A stretch of 64,000 nucleotides of DNA. Source: Agarophyton chilense. Lineage: Eukaryota > Rhodophyta > Florideophyceae > Gracilariales > Gracilariaceae. The stretch is taken from contig JARGXX010000003.1 in assembly GCA_030374765.1 (NCBI GenBank), positions 1,240,001 through 1,304,000 on the forward strand, read 5' to 3'. A model generated the notes under the pieces. That model saw only the letters and a program-made list of their open reading frames with translations, ran no database searches and was not told the origin of the DNA. This document shows positions 43,573-54,042 of the stretch, piece after piece. The position numbers and the translations under genes are program-made. How positions within the stretch are numbered: the stretch's first letter is position 1; each line of letters begins with the position of its first letter.

Positions 43573-44455
43573 ATGCAGTATACGTTGGGTGTTACACTTA
43601 TGGCTATAGTCCAGAGTGCTTTATGCCACTCAACTATTAGCCAACCTCAACCTTTTTCTCCAGGTGTGAGTTACTCCAAAGCTGTTTCAACACTGATACA
43701 AATGCTAACATTTTGAACATTAGTACTGCCGTTTGGATGACATAGCAGATGCAAATTGTCCTGGTCCGTGCGATCTGAAGGGTATCAAGGGCGGATACTC
43801 GAATTTCAATTCGCCTGACAAACCTGCTGCCGTTTACAGTCGCGGCCAAACAATCACCATCAAGTACCACAGAAACAATCACGGTCCTGGCGGCTTTATC
43901 CGGCTCTCACTAGTCAAACCTGAACATACTATGGACAAGGCCATTCATGAGCAAAACGCCTTTCACTACAGCTGTTGGGGAGCAATCCCTGTGGCCGCAA
44001 ATACCACTGAGCTGTCGACAGACAATTTTGGTTTTACCATCATTGGCAATGACGGTGAGAAACATTCAGCACCAATTGGTTACTATGTCGCTTTCATAAC
44101 CCTACCCCAATGTATTCCTGATGGAAATTATGTCCTAGGATGGGTTTGGTTCGGTGGCACGGGAAGTAATCCGATTCAAGACAACGATCAAATGAAACCC
44201 CAGCCGTGGGGTTACTTTGGCGATTACTGGGCATGCTCATACGTCCATGTGAGAGGCGGTGCACCGCTTTTACCCTCCTGCAATCCGGTGTTTGTTAACG
44301 ACATGAAGCTTTTCTCCTCAAAGGGATGTATGTCTGCGAATAATGCACCTGGGGTTTGTGCGAAAGAGCCGTGCGAAGTTACAGCGTTCTTCCGTAGGCC
44401 ACGCTCCTTCGAGAATGGAGGCCAACCGCCTCCAATCACCCCGGCCAACTTCTAA
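43573..44455 (+). CDS. Secreted LPMO-like protein with N-terminal histidine, one intron
   Basis: Exon 1 (43573-43665) encodes a signal peptide, MQYTLGVTLMAIVQSALC, followed at residue 19 by His; exon 2 (43724-44455) continues in frame (phase 0), giving 274 residues. Cleavage before His19 would leave the N-terminal histidine that forms one arm of the copper histidine brace in lytic polysaccharide monooxygenases. The second arm is probably His84 in YHRNNHGPGGFIRLSLV, similar to the N-H-x-G-x-F-x-x-R-L block of such enzymes. Further family-like blocks: CIPDGNYVLGWVWFGG and the aromatic GYFGDYWACSYVHV. Many cysteines suggest disulfides. If active it oxidatively cleaves a polysaccharide outside the cell. 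Which AA family it belongs to, and whether it is catalytic, is uncertain. Start chosen because it alone supplies the signal peptide and a clean splice. Confidence 0.65.
43666..43723 (+). other. 58-nt spliceosomal intron of the LPMO-like gene
   Basis: Donor GTGAGT after CAGGT, branch-point-like TGCTAAC at 43703-43709, acceptor TTAG at 43720-43723. Removal joins the exons in frame; without it the exon 2 frame has no ATG near its start. Confidence 0.7.
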
Positions 44456-47400
44456 AACTCGAGCCGTAGTGCTTCGTAGCGTTGACAAGCGCAAAAGAAT
44501 AATCTCCGTTATCGAATCGGCAGCTTTCTTGACATGGTCTCAATGATACAAGTAAACACTTCAGAGCGTGAGAAAACACATGCGAGCATGTCTCTGTCCC
44601 ACGAACTGAGGAAACAGGGCGAAACATAAGCAATCGGCGTTATTGAAAAGAAGGATACTACCTTCCTGGGCAGGGTATTGTGGTACACCGTCTAATTTGG
44701 TACGCCCAGTCTTTCTTCCAGTTTTGAAGCCTTCTTACGAAGAAGTTCTTAGCCGCAGGTAGCCTAATTGTTCTTTTGTAAAGGGATGGGATACCAGCGA
44801 GAGCCTTACGTTCGATTCCCAAAGACGCTCCTTCACAAAAACGCGCGTTTCATCTCTACAAACTAGTGTAAACATTTGATATTGTGGCCACACTTGATGG
44901 TGATGGGGTGGGCAGGCCTCTCCAAGCCGCTATCATTTGTGATCATGCAAGCATTGAGAGTGCTTGTGGGTTGCGTAGCGTGTCTGGCATTGAAAATGTC
45001 GAGTTGCAACATCTCTTAGCGCTTAAGGTAATCAAATTTTTGGAGTATCATAAGAGCTGGGAGATGAAACGGGCGGAAGAATGAACAAGTCTTTGGAGAA
45101 CTGACAAACGAAACAGACAGGTTCTTTTGTGGGCTTGCTGCTTGTTTTTGAAGGTGGAAGAGGTACGTATATGGTTCGAAACTCAAGCGCTGAGGCGTTT
45201 GCATCCGATCTCGTTGGCATCGGTATCGTCATGTTGGTCGAAGGGCTTCCAAATGGGACCAGTGCGCATAATGAAACGTTTGGCAAGATTGAAGGCTCTG
45301 TGGCAAAAGGCACATGAGAAAACGATAGATGTAAGTGGTACCGACGCAGTGTCTTGTTACGTCATCACAGCGGGCATAACGTATAGGTCCAGTCCGCCTT
45401 CCGCAGGTGTGCCAGAAGGCGACATCTTGGGCAACACTATTGCAACACGAGACGCTTCGGCTGGTTCAAGAGCGGTCTGTGCCTTCGATGTGGTCGATAT
45501 TATGTTCGAGATCAATACTGATCGTATATGTGAAAGCCATGGCATGGGTGAGTTCTGATGATGGTGAAAGATCGCTCGCAACGGCAGTGAACGTCACTCG
45601 AGCGCTCCAGGCGTACGGGCACTCATTTGGCGCAATCCATTCTGCAATCCCTGCTGCAGTATAAGAGAGGATGAAAGAGACGCTCTCAACCTTTTGATTA
45701 TTTGTGGTTGGGACAAATGTTTATTAGTTGTGAGAGGCTTAGTCGAAACGAGTTTTAGACATTGGTCAAGCGACAGGGTCCTTTTTGATTCCTTAAGAAA
45801 TAATACCGGCAGCAGACAAGTGAAAACGTCGATAGGTACTAGAAAGAAGCGTCACGCGGCACCCTCTTCGAATGATCCGCGGAGGAGAATGAAAACGTTA
45901 GGGCGTACTTAAAACATTCGGACCAAGGAACGGGGTCGGGTCAAAAGACTGTGTCAATCTCAGTTCGAAAGGGGCTTCAGTCATATTGTCACTCGCTTCC
46001 GATAGCACCAGCCGCAAAGGCGGAGAAACGATTTCTGGGTTGCTTTCACCAGTAACAGCTGTCAGGCCTCAAGAGTGGGGGCTGCGCTAGAACATGTACA
46101 ACAAGCTGCTAAGGCTGGGCCCTGGGTACTTTGCTCAATTCCGGTAACGGTACGCTCGTTACATTGAGCCTCAAAGTTCCAGACAAAATCATAGAACTGA
46201 GATCTTCCGTAATAGTCAGAAGCATAGTTCAGAGTGATTGAACCAGATATGTCGGCTAAGCAGTTGCAGTCCAGCTCATCTGTGGTTATGCGACACCAAA
46301 TAAAGTTGGTGCAGTAGTGTTAAGAGCCACAATTCTGGTGCCAATGGCTATATGCCAGAAAGTGGAGATGCTAAGGATGGTAAAGACACTTCGGTGGCCT
46401 GCGGGGCAGTAGTGTCGCACGTACCTTTAGCCGACGCCAGAAATCCTTCACACGGCGGAAGCTAAAACATCCACGGATGTGTAATCAAGGTTCTGCCGCC
46501 GTGCGACACCATGTGTCACCGATGATGCGAATGGCATCGAAGAAAATTTGAAACCAACGTACACGTCGCTGCGCCATGTTTTCAGGAGATACATTAGCTT
46601 CAAAGGCCGGGGTGTAACAAATTCGCTGGATGGCGCCGGGTTCCTTCCATCCCATGCGAAAACTTGACCTGTGACTCTAGGTGGATCCAAAGCTGAAAAC
46701 TAGTTCTGCAGAGATCGGCAGTTTCCCCTTCTCCACTACAATAAATTAGACGATCCGATCCACTTGGAACATCATAGAATATTACCCGGTTTTGGTCTTG
46801 GAAGGAGTTTCGCTTTCTGTTCCCATTCTTACTCCTGGAAGCCATTTGCATCCACACTTTCTTTCTGGCTTCTCAGAAATGCGGCTTTCGTCATCGTGCT
46901 AGCCTCTGCAGACTACAGGAAGGAAATGGGCGTCTACGGCCGAAGTTAGACGCAGGAACGTGGGGGAGCTTAAAACACACACCGTCATTGCACCAGCAGA
47001 AGAAGAGGATTACGCAGGGTAAGTGCAAATGCAGCAAGTCGCGCCATGTCACTCTGAAAGTAAACTGATTGCGAGATCCGTCTTGTCAAGAACATTATGC
47101 TCGACGATGAAGTACTACAAGGAGCATGGATTCAAATGAATCTGTTAGGGTTCAAGGGGAAGCTGGTTGGAAGCGGCCAGCTGTCCTCTTCTTGTGAAGA
47201 TGGTGAGCGATTCAAGTTAGATGCGTGAAGGAGAAACTCCTACATACCCCTGCTGCTTGCGTCAGAACGTTCACATTTGCACACCACGACGTTTGGCGCG
47301 TCGAAATCATCAAGTCCTTTTGCAGACCACAAAAAAACTCTATGGGGACATTTTTGTATGTCCTCTGGAGATCGGGCTACGAAGGGTACTTGGGTTTCAC

Positions 47401-47632
47401 TTCGAACACCTCTCTGACGTGTCCATGATATGCGCAAATTTATGCATATTGGGAGATAGAGTTCATGCACAGTACTAAAGGTACATTGAGTTACGTTCGA
47501 GTACCTTCGTTGTTAGATTCGGAAAAACCGTGCCAGAAGCCCTTCCTTTCGGTTTGAGCTGCCACCAGAAGATCTCTTCGCCGAAACTATTTTAATCTTC
47601 TGCAGTTCTATCTCAGAATACTAGTTCTGGAA
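44456..47632. other. Gene-poor DNA with unrecognised coding-like scraps
   Basis: 3.2 kb. At about 44884-45660 several plus-strand open stretches in different frames (for example 45129-45317 and 45127-45558) have protein-like composition and could be a decayed gene, but I do not recognise it. At about 46450-46860 minus-strand stretches are similar in nature. Nothing else can be supported. Confidence 0.4.
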
Positions 47633-48310
47633 ATGATGTCGGAAGAGGAAACGAAAACCAAGCCTTCCGGTCAAACTCTTCCAGAGTTGCTCTCAACGAG
47701 CGAAGAACCAGCGTTGATAACGTTTTCGTCGGCGTCCAAAGATGAACCCCCGTCCATTTCACACACTGTAACTCACAAAAGACTTCGAAACTTGGTTGCC
47801 CATTACGCTCCTCAGCTTTATGAGATTCCCCTACACAGTGCGATTGCCGTAGTAATGCCAAATGGACTTCCGTTCGTTGTATCATTCTTGGCTATAACGA
47901 GCATTTCTCGCGTGGTCACTCCTCTCAATCCGGGGTATACTGCGGAAGAGTTTGAGTTCTACATTCAAGATGCAGATGTAAAGGCCGTGGTCATTCAAAA
48001 AGATACTGCTGTCGACGCACCGATTCGGACTGCATGCTCCAAGCTGAAGGTGCACATCAGGGAGTTTCCAACGGATATTTTGAAGACCGCTCCTGAAGAG
48101 GTTCCTGAACCTTCAAATGATCCTAACTAGGAGACTATTGGCCTCTTCTTGCACACATCTGGAACCACCTCACGTCCGAAAGGCGTTCCGCTCTCATGCA
48201 AACCTGATGTGTACAGTTCGAAATGTAGCGGCAACGTATAGACTAAACCCATCCGACTGCGGGTTACTTGTTATGCCTTTGTTCCACGTACACGGGCTTA
48301 TGGCTGGCTG
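47633..48310 (+). pseudogene. AAE3/PCS60-like acyl (oxalyl)-CoA synthetase, truncated
   Basis: The N-terminal third of an ANL-family adenylating enzyme. ATG at 47633; VVMPNGLPFVVSFLAI and VVTPLNPGYTAEEFEFYIQD are typical early blocks. The AMP-binding P-loop HTSGTTSRPKGVPLS lies at about 48148-48192. An in-frame TAG (48128-48130) precedes it, and a frameshift near 48198 is needed to continue into SHANLMCTVRNV and MPLFHVHGLMAG, which is characteristic of AAE3/PCS60 (oxalate-CoA ligase) proteins. Homology stops at about 48306, where Harbinger transposase sequence begins. The catalytic core and C-terminal domain are missing, so it is dead. Confidence 0.8.
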
Positions 48311-48982
48311 AGCTTTCCGGGTTGCATTGGTGCTGTCGATTGCGCTTTCTGGCAATGGGCAAACTGCCCTATTGCATGGCATGGTATGTACAAGGGCAAG
48401 GACAAAAAGCCCGTTTGTCGCATGGCGGTAGTATGCGATGACTATCTGCGCATATGGCATCTTAACTTTCGTATGATAGGTGCATTCAACGACAACACCA
48501 TCATGGATCATAGTCCGCTCTTTAATGCAGTTAGAGACGGAAGCTGGTCTCCCGTGCGTCCCTCCACATCCTTATTCGGGCTGATGTTGAGCTGGTTTTA
48601 CTATCTCGCAGATAGTATCTATCCGAATTACCGATTCTTTCTCAAACCTCTCTGCGAGCGGTGCACAGCCAAAGAAAGCTTTTCGAAGCATCAGTCTGTA
48701 TCTAGAAAGTCGGTTAAGCGCTTATTTGGGGGTTTGATTGCACGTTTCCACATTCTTTGTCGTCCGGCAAGACTATGGGAGAAGAAAGATCTTGTGCATA
48801 TTGCGCAAGCCTGTTGCATTATACAAAACATAACATGTGAAAGTCGCAAGGCCATGTACTCAGGTACAACAAACAATCTGTCAAGCGAGGACATGGATCT
48901 CATCCAAACACTGCCAATTCAGATGAGGGAAGTGATCAAACCGTCCTCAACCTATGCCCAAGCGAGGCAGTGGAGGCAATAA
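48311..48982 (+). pseudogene. PIF/Harbinger transposase remnant with lost catalytic glutamate
   Basis: One open frame of 223 codons to TAA, without a start codon of its own. It encodes the DDE nuclease region of Harbinger (plant transposon protein/HARBI1) type: FPGCIGAVDCAFWQW (first Asp), MYKGKDKKP, the DDYLRIWH block, HSPLFNAVRDG, YYLADSIYP (second Asp), RKSVKRLFGGLIARF and a C-terminal helical block. In the third catalytic motif the expected R-K-x-V-E-R-x-F-G has Lys (AAG, 48716-48718) in place of Glu, a single G-to-A change. The N-terminus is absent. It abuts the AAE3-like pseudogene directly. Confidence 0.8.
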
Positions 48983-49525
48983 ATTGACGCTACTGTGTCC
49001 CCAGCACAGTGCGCACTTCCTCATGAGGCCATTGTAAATCACGTTTGGAACGTACATGGTGAAGTCAATGTTTAGTTGAACCTGGGAAAATGTTCCGTCC
49101 GCGAGGATCGGAGTCTTGAGTCAAAGCTGCACCCTCCGGAAGCGATTACACCTTTTAGAGGCTATTAGAACCATTTTTGGAAGTTTACGGTACTTCAAAA
49201 GTGGCAACAAGTGCACTGGAAAAAATTGTAAACTTTACGTCTCTTTTATTGAGTCTGTGACTCCCTAGTAAGGATCTATAGAGATCTGTTTAGTCCGTGT
49301 CGTAACCTGGAGGATGTTTTATCTTCAAATCTTCAAGAAGACGTCTCTGCTCATTATCAAAAGGAGTTGCGCTGCTGGTCTCATCTGGGGATATTTTATC
49401 GCAGTTATCGTCCATTGAAGCATCTTCAAAAAGCCCTTTCAGAACCTTTCCTATAGCCTGACGCATCTCATCGCGTTCTTCTTGAGAAGTTTCACTGTAC
49501 AACTTCTTAGTGTCTATACGACCAC

Positions 49526-49543
49526 TGGCCTCATATGAGGCCA
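49526..49543. repeat. 18-bp perfect palindrome
   Basis: TGGCCTCATATGAGGCCA; a one-base variant, TGGCCTCATGTGAGGCCA, lies at 63041-63058. Confidence 0.8.
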
Positions 49544-50095
49544 AAATTACAACATCGATAATTTTTGTAAACTTTGTCAATTTCCTTAAATTTCTGTGCC
49601 TAGACTCAACACTCTCTTCTTCTCTGGCGTCAATCTCAAAGATCACGAACGATCGTCCACAACTTGTAAACAACTAAACAACATCATCTTTACTTCATTC
49701 TTTCATAATTTATCAAATATGTGATCATCTATGGATCATCGTCGTGTTGTGGAAAAATAGTACACACCTGCGCACGTCTCACCACATTAGAGAGCGACTG
49801 TAGACGATTCTTTGGAACGCAATAAAAGACGAAACTGGTCAGTGCAAAAATAACAAAAGTGGACGTTGCTGTCAAAAATAATCGGAGACAGACTTTTGTC
49901 ACGGTAAAATTCGAGCTACCTAGTCGCAAGAAAGTATGAACTCTCAAACTTTGTAATGTGAAAGCCGTAGTTCATGTCACGGTTCAATAAACTGCTCAAG
50001 AAGCCATCAATTCCAACGTGGAGATAAATGGTGCTGCTATTACTACTGAAGTTTCGAATGCGTTTCTGAGTTTTTGAAAGCTATAAATGACCATC

Positions 50096-50100
50096 GGAAA
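50096..50100. repeat. Target-site duplication of copy 3, left
   Basis: GGAAA directly left of the LTR; repeated at 61320-61324 directly right of the other LTR. Confidence 0.9.
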
Positions 50101-50734
50101 TGTCGTACAATCCCCTCTGGAGTATGCTACTGTCTTGTTCCGGGAGCGTAGTGACGCTCAACTGTAGGGGGCGTGTTGACGCTCAACCTTAGAAGGTAGA
50201 CTTAGTAAACCTCGATTGTAACAGGGCACCGTGAAAACCCGCAGGGGCAACCGGCGGGGCGACTAGCATATACCGTGTAGGTGAACGATGGTAGGCGTTG
50301 ACGCGCGGGAAAGCCTGTGTGGTAGTTGAGAAACAATAAACCAAAACGTATATTCGTGACCCAAGTAATGCCTGCTTTTATCAGATAAGGATGGGGGAGG
50401 TGCAGTTCCTTATATGCAGTGGACTGCACTCTCCAGATCACCCGGGAGGTGCCAGCAAGGCACGGTCTCTGACCTAGTGTCATAGACCTGGTCAGAACTG
50501 GCTACAGTGCCAGGTGGCCACTCCACTACTGTACTAAAATACGCATAATTACAATTACTTTCACTAACAATTACTCAATCAGAAGGTACATGGCAACACT
50601 ACACGTGGCTGACAACACCTAGATGATAGCTCGCCCGGAGCTACGTGGCCGCTGATTCCTCGCACCCATCACCTACAAGGTCAGCGTAGTGCCTCGGACA
50701 CCTCAAAGGTCAGCCCTTCCGCCACTATACGACA
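50101..50734 (-). repeat. 3' LTR of copy 3
   Basis: TGTCGTACAATC to CTATACGACA. The hairpin cluster (about 50415-50512) is partly mutated here. Confidence 0.95.
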
Positions 50735-50750
50735 GACCCCTTTCCTACCC
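50735..50750 (-). other. Polypurine tract of copy 3
   Basis: On the minus strand GGGTAGGAAAGGGGTC abuts the LTR. Confidence 0.75.
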
Positions 50751-51428
50751 ACGAGGCACGCCCCGTGTCTCCCTTCATCACACCATAGAGTTGTAGCGAG
50801 CGACAGCGGCGCGGGCATCAGAGTGGTGTCTGGGCGCGGCGCTGGATCCCTTGAGGTTCAGAACTCGGCGCCAGTATCGGTTGGAGGAGGGCGCGCGACG
50901 ACGTCGGCGCACGAATTGAGCGACAACCACTCAGGTAGGGACTGTCATGAGGGCGATGCAGTGTACGTAGCACGCTCTCGGACATCTTTTCGGTAGTGGC
51001 TCTGCTTGCCTGCGATTCTGCTTCCGCATCGCCCATTGTCTAACCAAGTGGGTATTGCATCCTTCCCGGTTACTTCAACTTCATTCTCCTCCTAGGTCCC
51101 TGCGCAGCGCCGTCCCGCCTGGTCGATCCCACGGCTGGACAACCCTTCAGGTAGTACTGCCCTTAATTGGCGGCGTCGCGACCATAACCGTACTGTCCGG
51201 CTTTTCCCTGAATGTTTCCTGGCTTCTCGACCTTTCAGGTCTCTTCTACCTTGTAAGGTTTGACTCGTGGCGCCGGTAGGGCCTGAGCCTGCGTCGATAC
51301 AACCATTGAGGAGTTGGCCTGGGTCCATGGTGGAAGCTTCCGGTTGTGAGACCTTATTGGTGTTGAGCGGCCCCGTCGGTAATTACGCGACCTTTTTCCG
51401 GTTTGCATTCCGGTTTACCCTCAAGACA
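50751..51428 (+). other. Leader between LTR and antisense ORF, copy 3
   Basis: Equivalent to 1173-1848. In this copy the aORF frame stays open upstream to about 51267 (a GTG, no ATG), so the N-terminus could be longer. Confidence 0.5.
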
Positions 51429-53834
51429 ATGACAGGATCGCGGCGCCTCCGCGCACGCGTTCGAACACATTTGGTACCACGTCGGTGCACCTCGCGCCGC
51501 CTCGTGGATTCGTCACCGATACCTCGAAGGGGTGGTTCGTCCCCACAAGCAGCACCAGCGCTCGAGAGACGTGAGATGCCGGTTACCATTGAGGTTGACG
51601 AAGTCGGAGATTCCCAGGGGATTGATACCCCTGTAGTTATGCCTTTAAGGTCGGATTGTTTCCGTTCCACGATACCTCAAAGGTCTGGACCCGCTCGTGA
51701 CCGCACGCCGGCCACTGTTGTACCCGAAAGGTCGGTGTCGGTACTACCGGAATGGTTGGATCCGTTGGCCGTGTCCTCAGAACGGACCGAGGAGGCTCTA
51801 GTTCGGAAGGATGTATACCCGCTGGTATTCACCGCGGCGGTGGAGGTCGAGTCATCACCTCGTTCGTCGGGTCGAGCTACGGCCTTTCCAACCATGTCAG
51901 GTAGCGGCCCATTTCGTGGCCGTGGACGCGGTGGTATTACCAAGAAGGTGACTCGCTCGACTTCGCGAACGCCTACCAACATTGGGTTTCGCAGTATGCC
52001 TTTCCCTGCGACTCAGTTCTCCTTTGGGACTCCGTCTGACCCGTACCAACGCAGTGGTGAACTTCCTTCGACGACCCAAACCAATTGGGCTCACAATCTC
52101 GCGTTTGGTGCGGCGAACCGGACGACGAGTCAGTATGGACCTTTTGGTATTACCTTCGACCAGGTGACGAACAATGACCTGTTGAAGCACGATTGGCCTA
52201 TGGCGGTAGGGAGTTCGTCGTTGCCGGCAGCTCTTACCAGACCACAATTGGATACCTACTTGGGTTTGTCCCGTTGGGACTGCCAACGCCTTCGCTCCGT
52301 TCCCTTGCTCTTGAAGAAAAGGGACCAAGAGTCTCCATTTCGTCAGGGTCGACTGGAATGTTTCCAGAGTCGGCAGCGTCATACACCTTTGAGGTATATC
52401 ATCCCGCCGATATATCCGAGCAACTTGCCGTATGTCGGCATCGAACCGGAGCTGGATCATTACCGTCGATTGGTGGTGCAAGTGTGCCAGTACCCGTCTA
52501 TTCCAGAGACCTACCTTCCGGTTTCACCTGACTTGGTTTCCCTGAATCGGCCTTTCACAACTATCAATTGGGCTAACCGTAGTAGGTGGGGCGAGGATGC
52601 AGCGACAGAGAGTCGCGTTCGCACTCGCAACTCGTACACTCGCGTTATGCATATGTTTCATAACGTCGAGTACTTCTCACAACCTACGAAGGATAGACGC
52701 GATTGGTACGTGCTTCGACCAGAGTGGTGGGAGTCCTATGAGGTTCCGTTATCACTGAGCGTGCCCACTCCGCCGGTCTTGGCGTACTTCGGGAGTCAGA
52801 ATTCCCGGAACCTAGAGCGGTATTACCTCATTTGGTCGATTGCCCTCTCGGAGTGGACCGTATTGGTTGCCATCCTGGCTCTGGAGGCCGCCCGCTACGA
52901 TATCGATTGGGATTGTCGCAATCCCGACTCTGACATATACCGAGATGGTGTTCAACCTGTAGGTCGCATCTTCTTCATACCTCCGAGGATTGCTCAGGAT
53001 ATTTCCCGATTTGGTTACAAGAACATCGTTGAGGGGACTGATTATACTGTGAAGGATTTGGACTCGTATCTCGAGCAGAGCAAGAATTACCAATGGGATT
53101 CCCATCAAGGTTGGGAGGCTTTCGATCTCACAACTTGGGAGATTGTGCCTCGCCACGCCCAATACTATCCCGGAGAGCCTCCTGTTTATGGAGCTCCCGC
53201 GAGCCCCGAACCTTATCACGGTACTGTGGAGACACCAGTTGGTCGGTATGCTGGTCCTTTCCCGTCCGAGCCGTTCCCTCAAGGTCGTAAGTCGCATATC
53301 CCTACGGGTGTGACTCCTACTCAACCGAGCTCCTCGCGGGTTGCTGGTCCGGTTCGACCTCTGTTGGCGGGTATTGCTCGTCCTCCGCCTCAACCTATGA
53401 TGGATTTTCCGGCCGTGGTCGGTTTGCTGGCTCGAACTCGCCAGACTTGCGTCACCAACTTTCAGAGGGCTGGGCCTACCTCCGTGGTCGCTGTATTGAC
53501 GCTCCTTGAAGGTTTGCTGCCGCGCCATGCGCAATACATGAAGGCGCTGAACCGACTTGGTGAGTTCCGGAATCAGTTCCAGTTGGACATGTACCAACTG
53601 GCCACCCGTCAGGTTGCGAATCTGGCAAGCGTCTCTGTTGCTGCGCCATCTGATCCTTTGACGGATCCCCTTCTAGGTGCAAACTTGAACCCTGCAGTTT
53701 TGCAACCTGCTCCGGCGGTTCCGTTCTTTCATCATCTTTTGGTTTCGACTCCTCTCCGCAGTGACGGGGCTACCGCTCCTTCGCTACCTCTTAGGTCGAT
53801 GGCTCGTAGCATTTCCGCGGGATTTCCTCCGTGA
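51429..53834 (+). CDS. Antisense accessory ORF of copy 3, stop 20 codons early
   Basis: Same protein as 1849-4305, from the shared M-T-G-S ATG, 801 codons. A Trp codon near the C-terminus (G-F-P-P-W in copy 1) is TGA here (53832-53834); the frame continues clean to the ancestral stop at 53892-53894. The RG patch, the Tyr/Trp-rich core, the hydrophobic helix (YYLIWSIALSEWTVLVAILA), the proline-rich region and the helical segment are all present. Most differences from copy 1 are amino-acid substitutions without indels affecting frame. The function is unknown. Confidence 0.7.
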   Translation: MTGSRRLRARVRTHLVPRRCTSRRLVDSSPIPRRGGSSPQAAPALERREMPVTIEVDEVGDSQGIDTPVVMPLRSDCFRSTIPQRSGPARDRTPATVVPERSVSVLPEWLDPLAVSSERTEEALVRKDVYPLVFTAAVEVESSPRSSGRATAFPTMSGSGPFRGRGRGGITKKVTRSTSRTPTNIGFRSMPFPATQFSFGTPSDPYQRSGELPSTTQTNWAHNLAFGAANRTTSQYGPFGITFDQVTNNDLLKHDWPMAVGSSSLPAALTRPQLDTYLGLSRWDCQRLRSVPLLLKKRDQESPFRQGRLECFQSRQRHTPLRYIIPPIYPSNLPYVGIEPELDHYRRLVVQVCQYPSIPETYLPVSPDLVSLNRPFTTINWANRSRWGEDAATESRVRTRNSYTRVMHMFHNVEYFSQPTKDRRDWYVLRPEWWESYEVPLSLSVPTPPVLAYFGSQNSRNLERYYLIWSIALSEWTVLVAILALEAARYDIDWDCRNPDSDIYRDGVQPVGRIFFIPPRIAQDISRFGYKNIVEGTDYTVKDLDSYLEQSKNYQWDSHQGWEAFDLTTWEIVPRHAQYYPGEPPVYGAPASPEPYHGTVETPVGRYAGPFPSEPFPQGRKSHIPTGVTPTQPSSSRVAGPVRPLLAGIARPPPQPMMDFPAVVGLLARTRQTCVTNFQRAGPTSVVAVLTLLEGLLPRHAQYMKALNRLGEFRNQFQLDMYQLATRQVANLASVSVAAPSDPLTDPLLGANLNPAVLQPAPAVPFFHHLLVSTPLRSDGATAPSLPLRSMARSISAGFPP

Positions 53835-54042
53835 ATAGTCAATAACCCGGGTAATCCTGATTCCATTGCTTCTAAACCGACAGGTCCTTCTTAAAGTAAA
53901 TTGTTGTCTCTTCTACTGTTCCATTCAGTTGTTCTTTCGTGTCCTCCCTTATAGGCAATCCGACGCATATGCGTCCACCTTCTGCGGAAAACGACGTATC
54001 TTCTCCCCCTTCCTAAGGCCTGACTACCACGAAGTTCTAAGG

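Larger units (their letters stand above)
48983..50100. other. Intergenic DNA left of copy 3
   Basis: No recognised gene. A minus-strand open stretch at 49290-49673 (127 codons, acidic, no ATG near its 5' end) has protein-like composition; its peptide VILASYEASG is weakly echoed near 63040 on the plus strand. It could be the last exon of an unknown gene. Confidence 0.4.

Noticed and set aside
44884..45664. Possible enzyme gene in overlapping frames
   Set aside because: Protein-like stretches occur but change frame repeatedly and match no family I know; kept only as a note in the intergenic entry.
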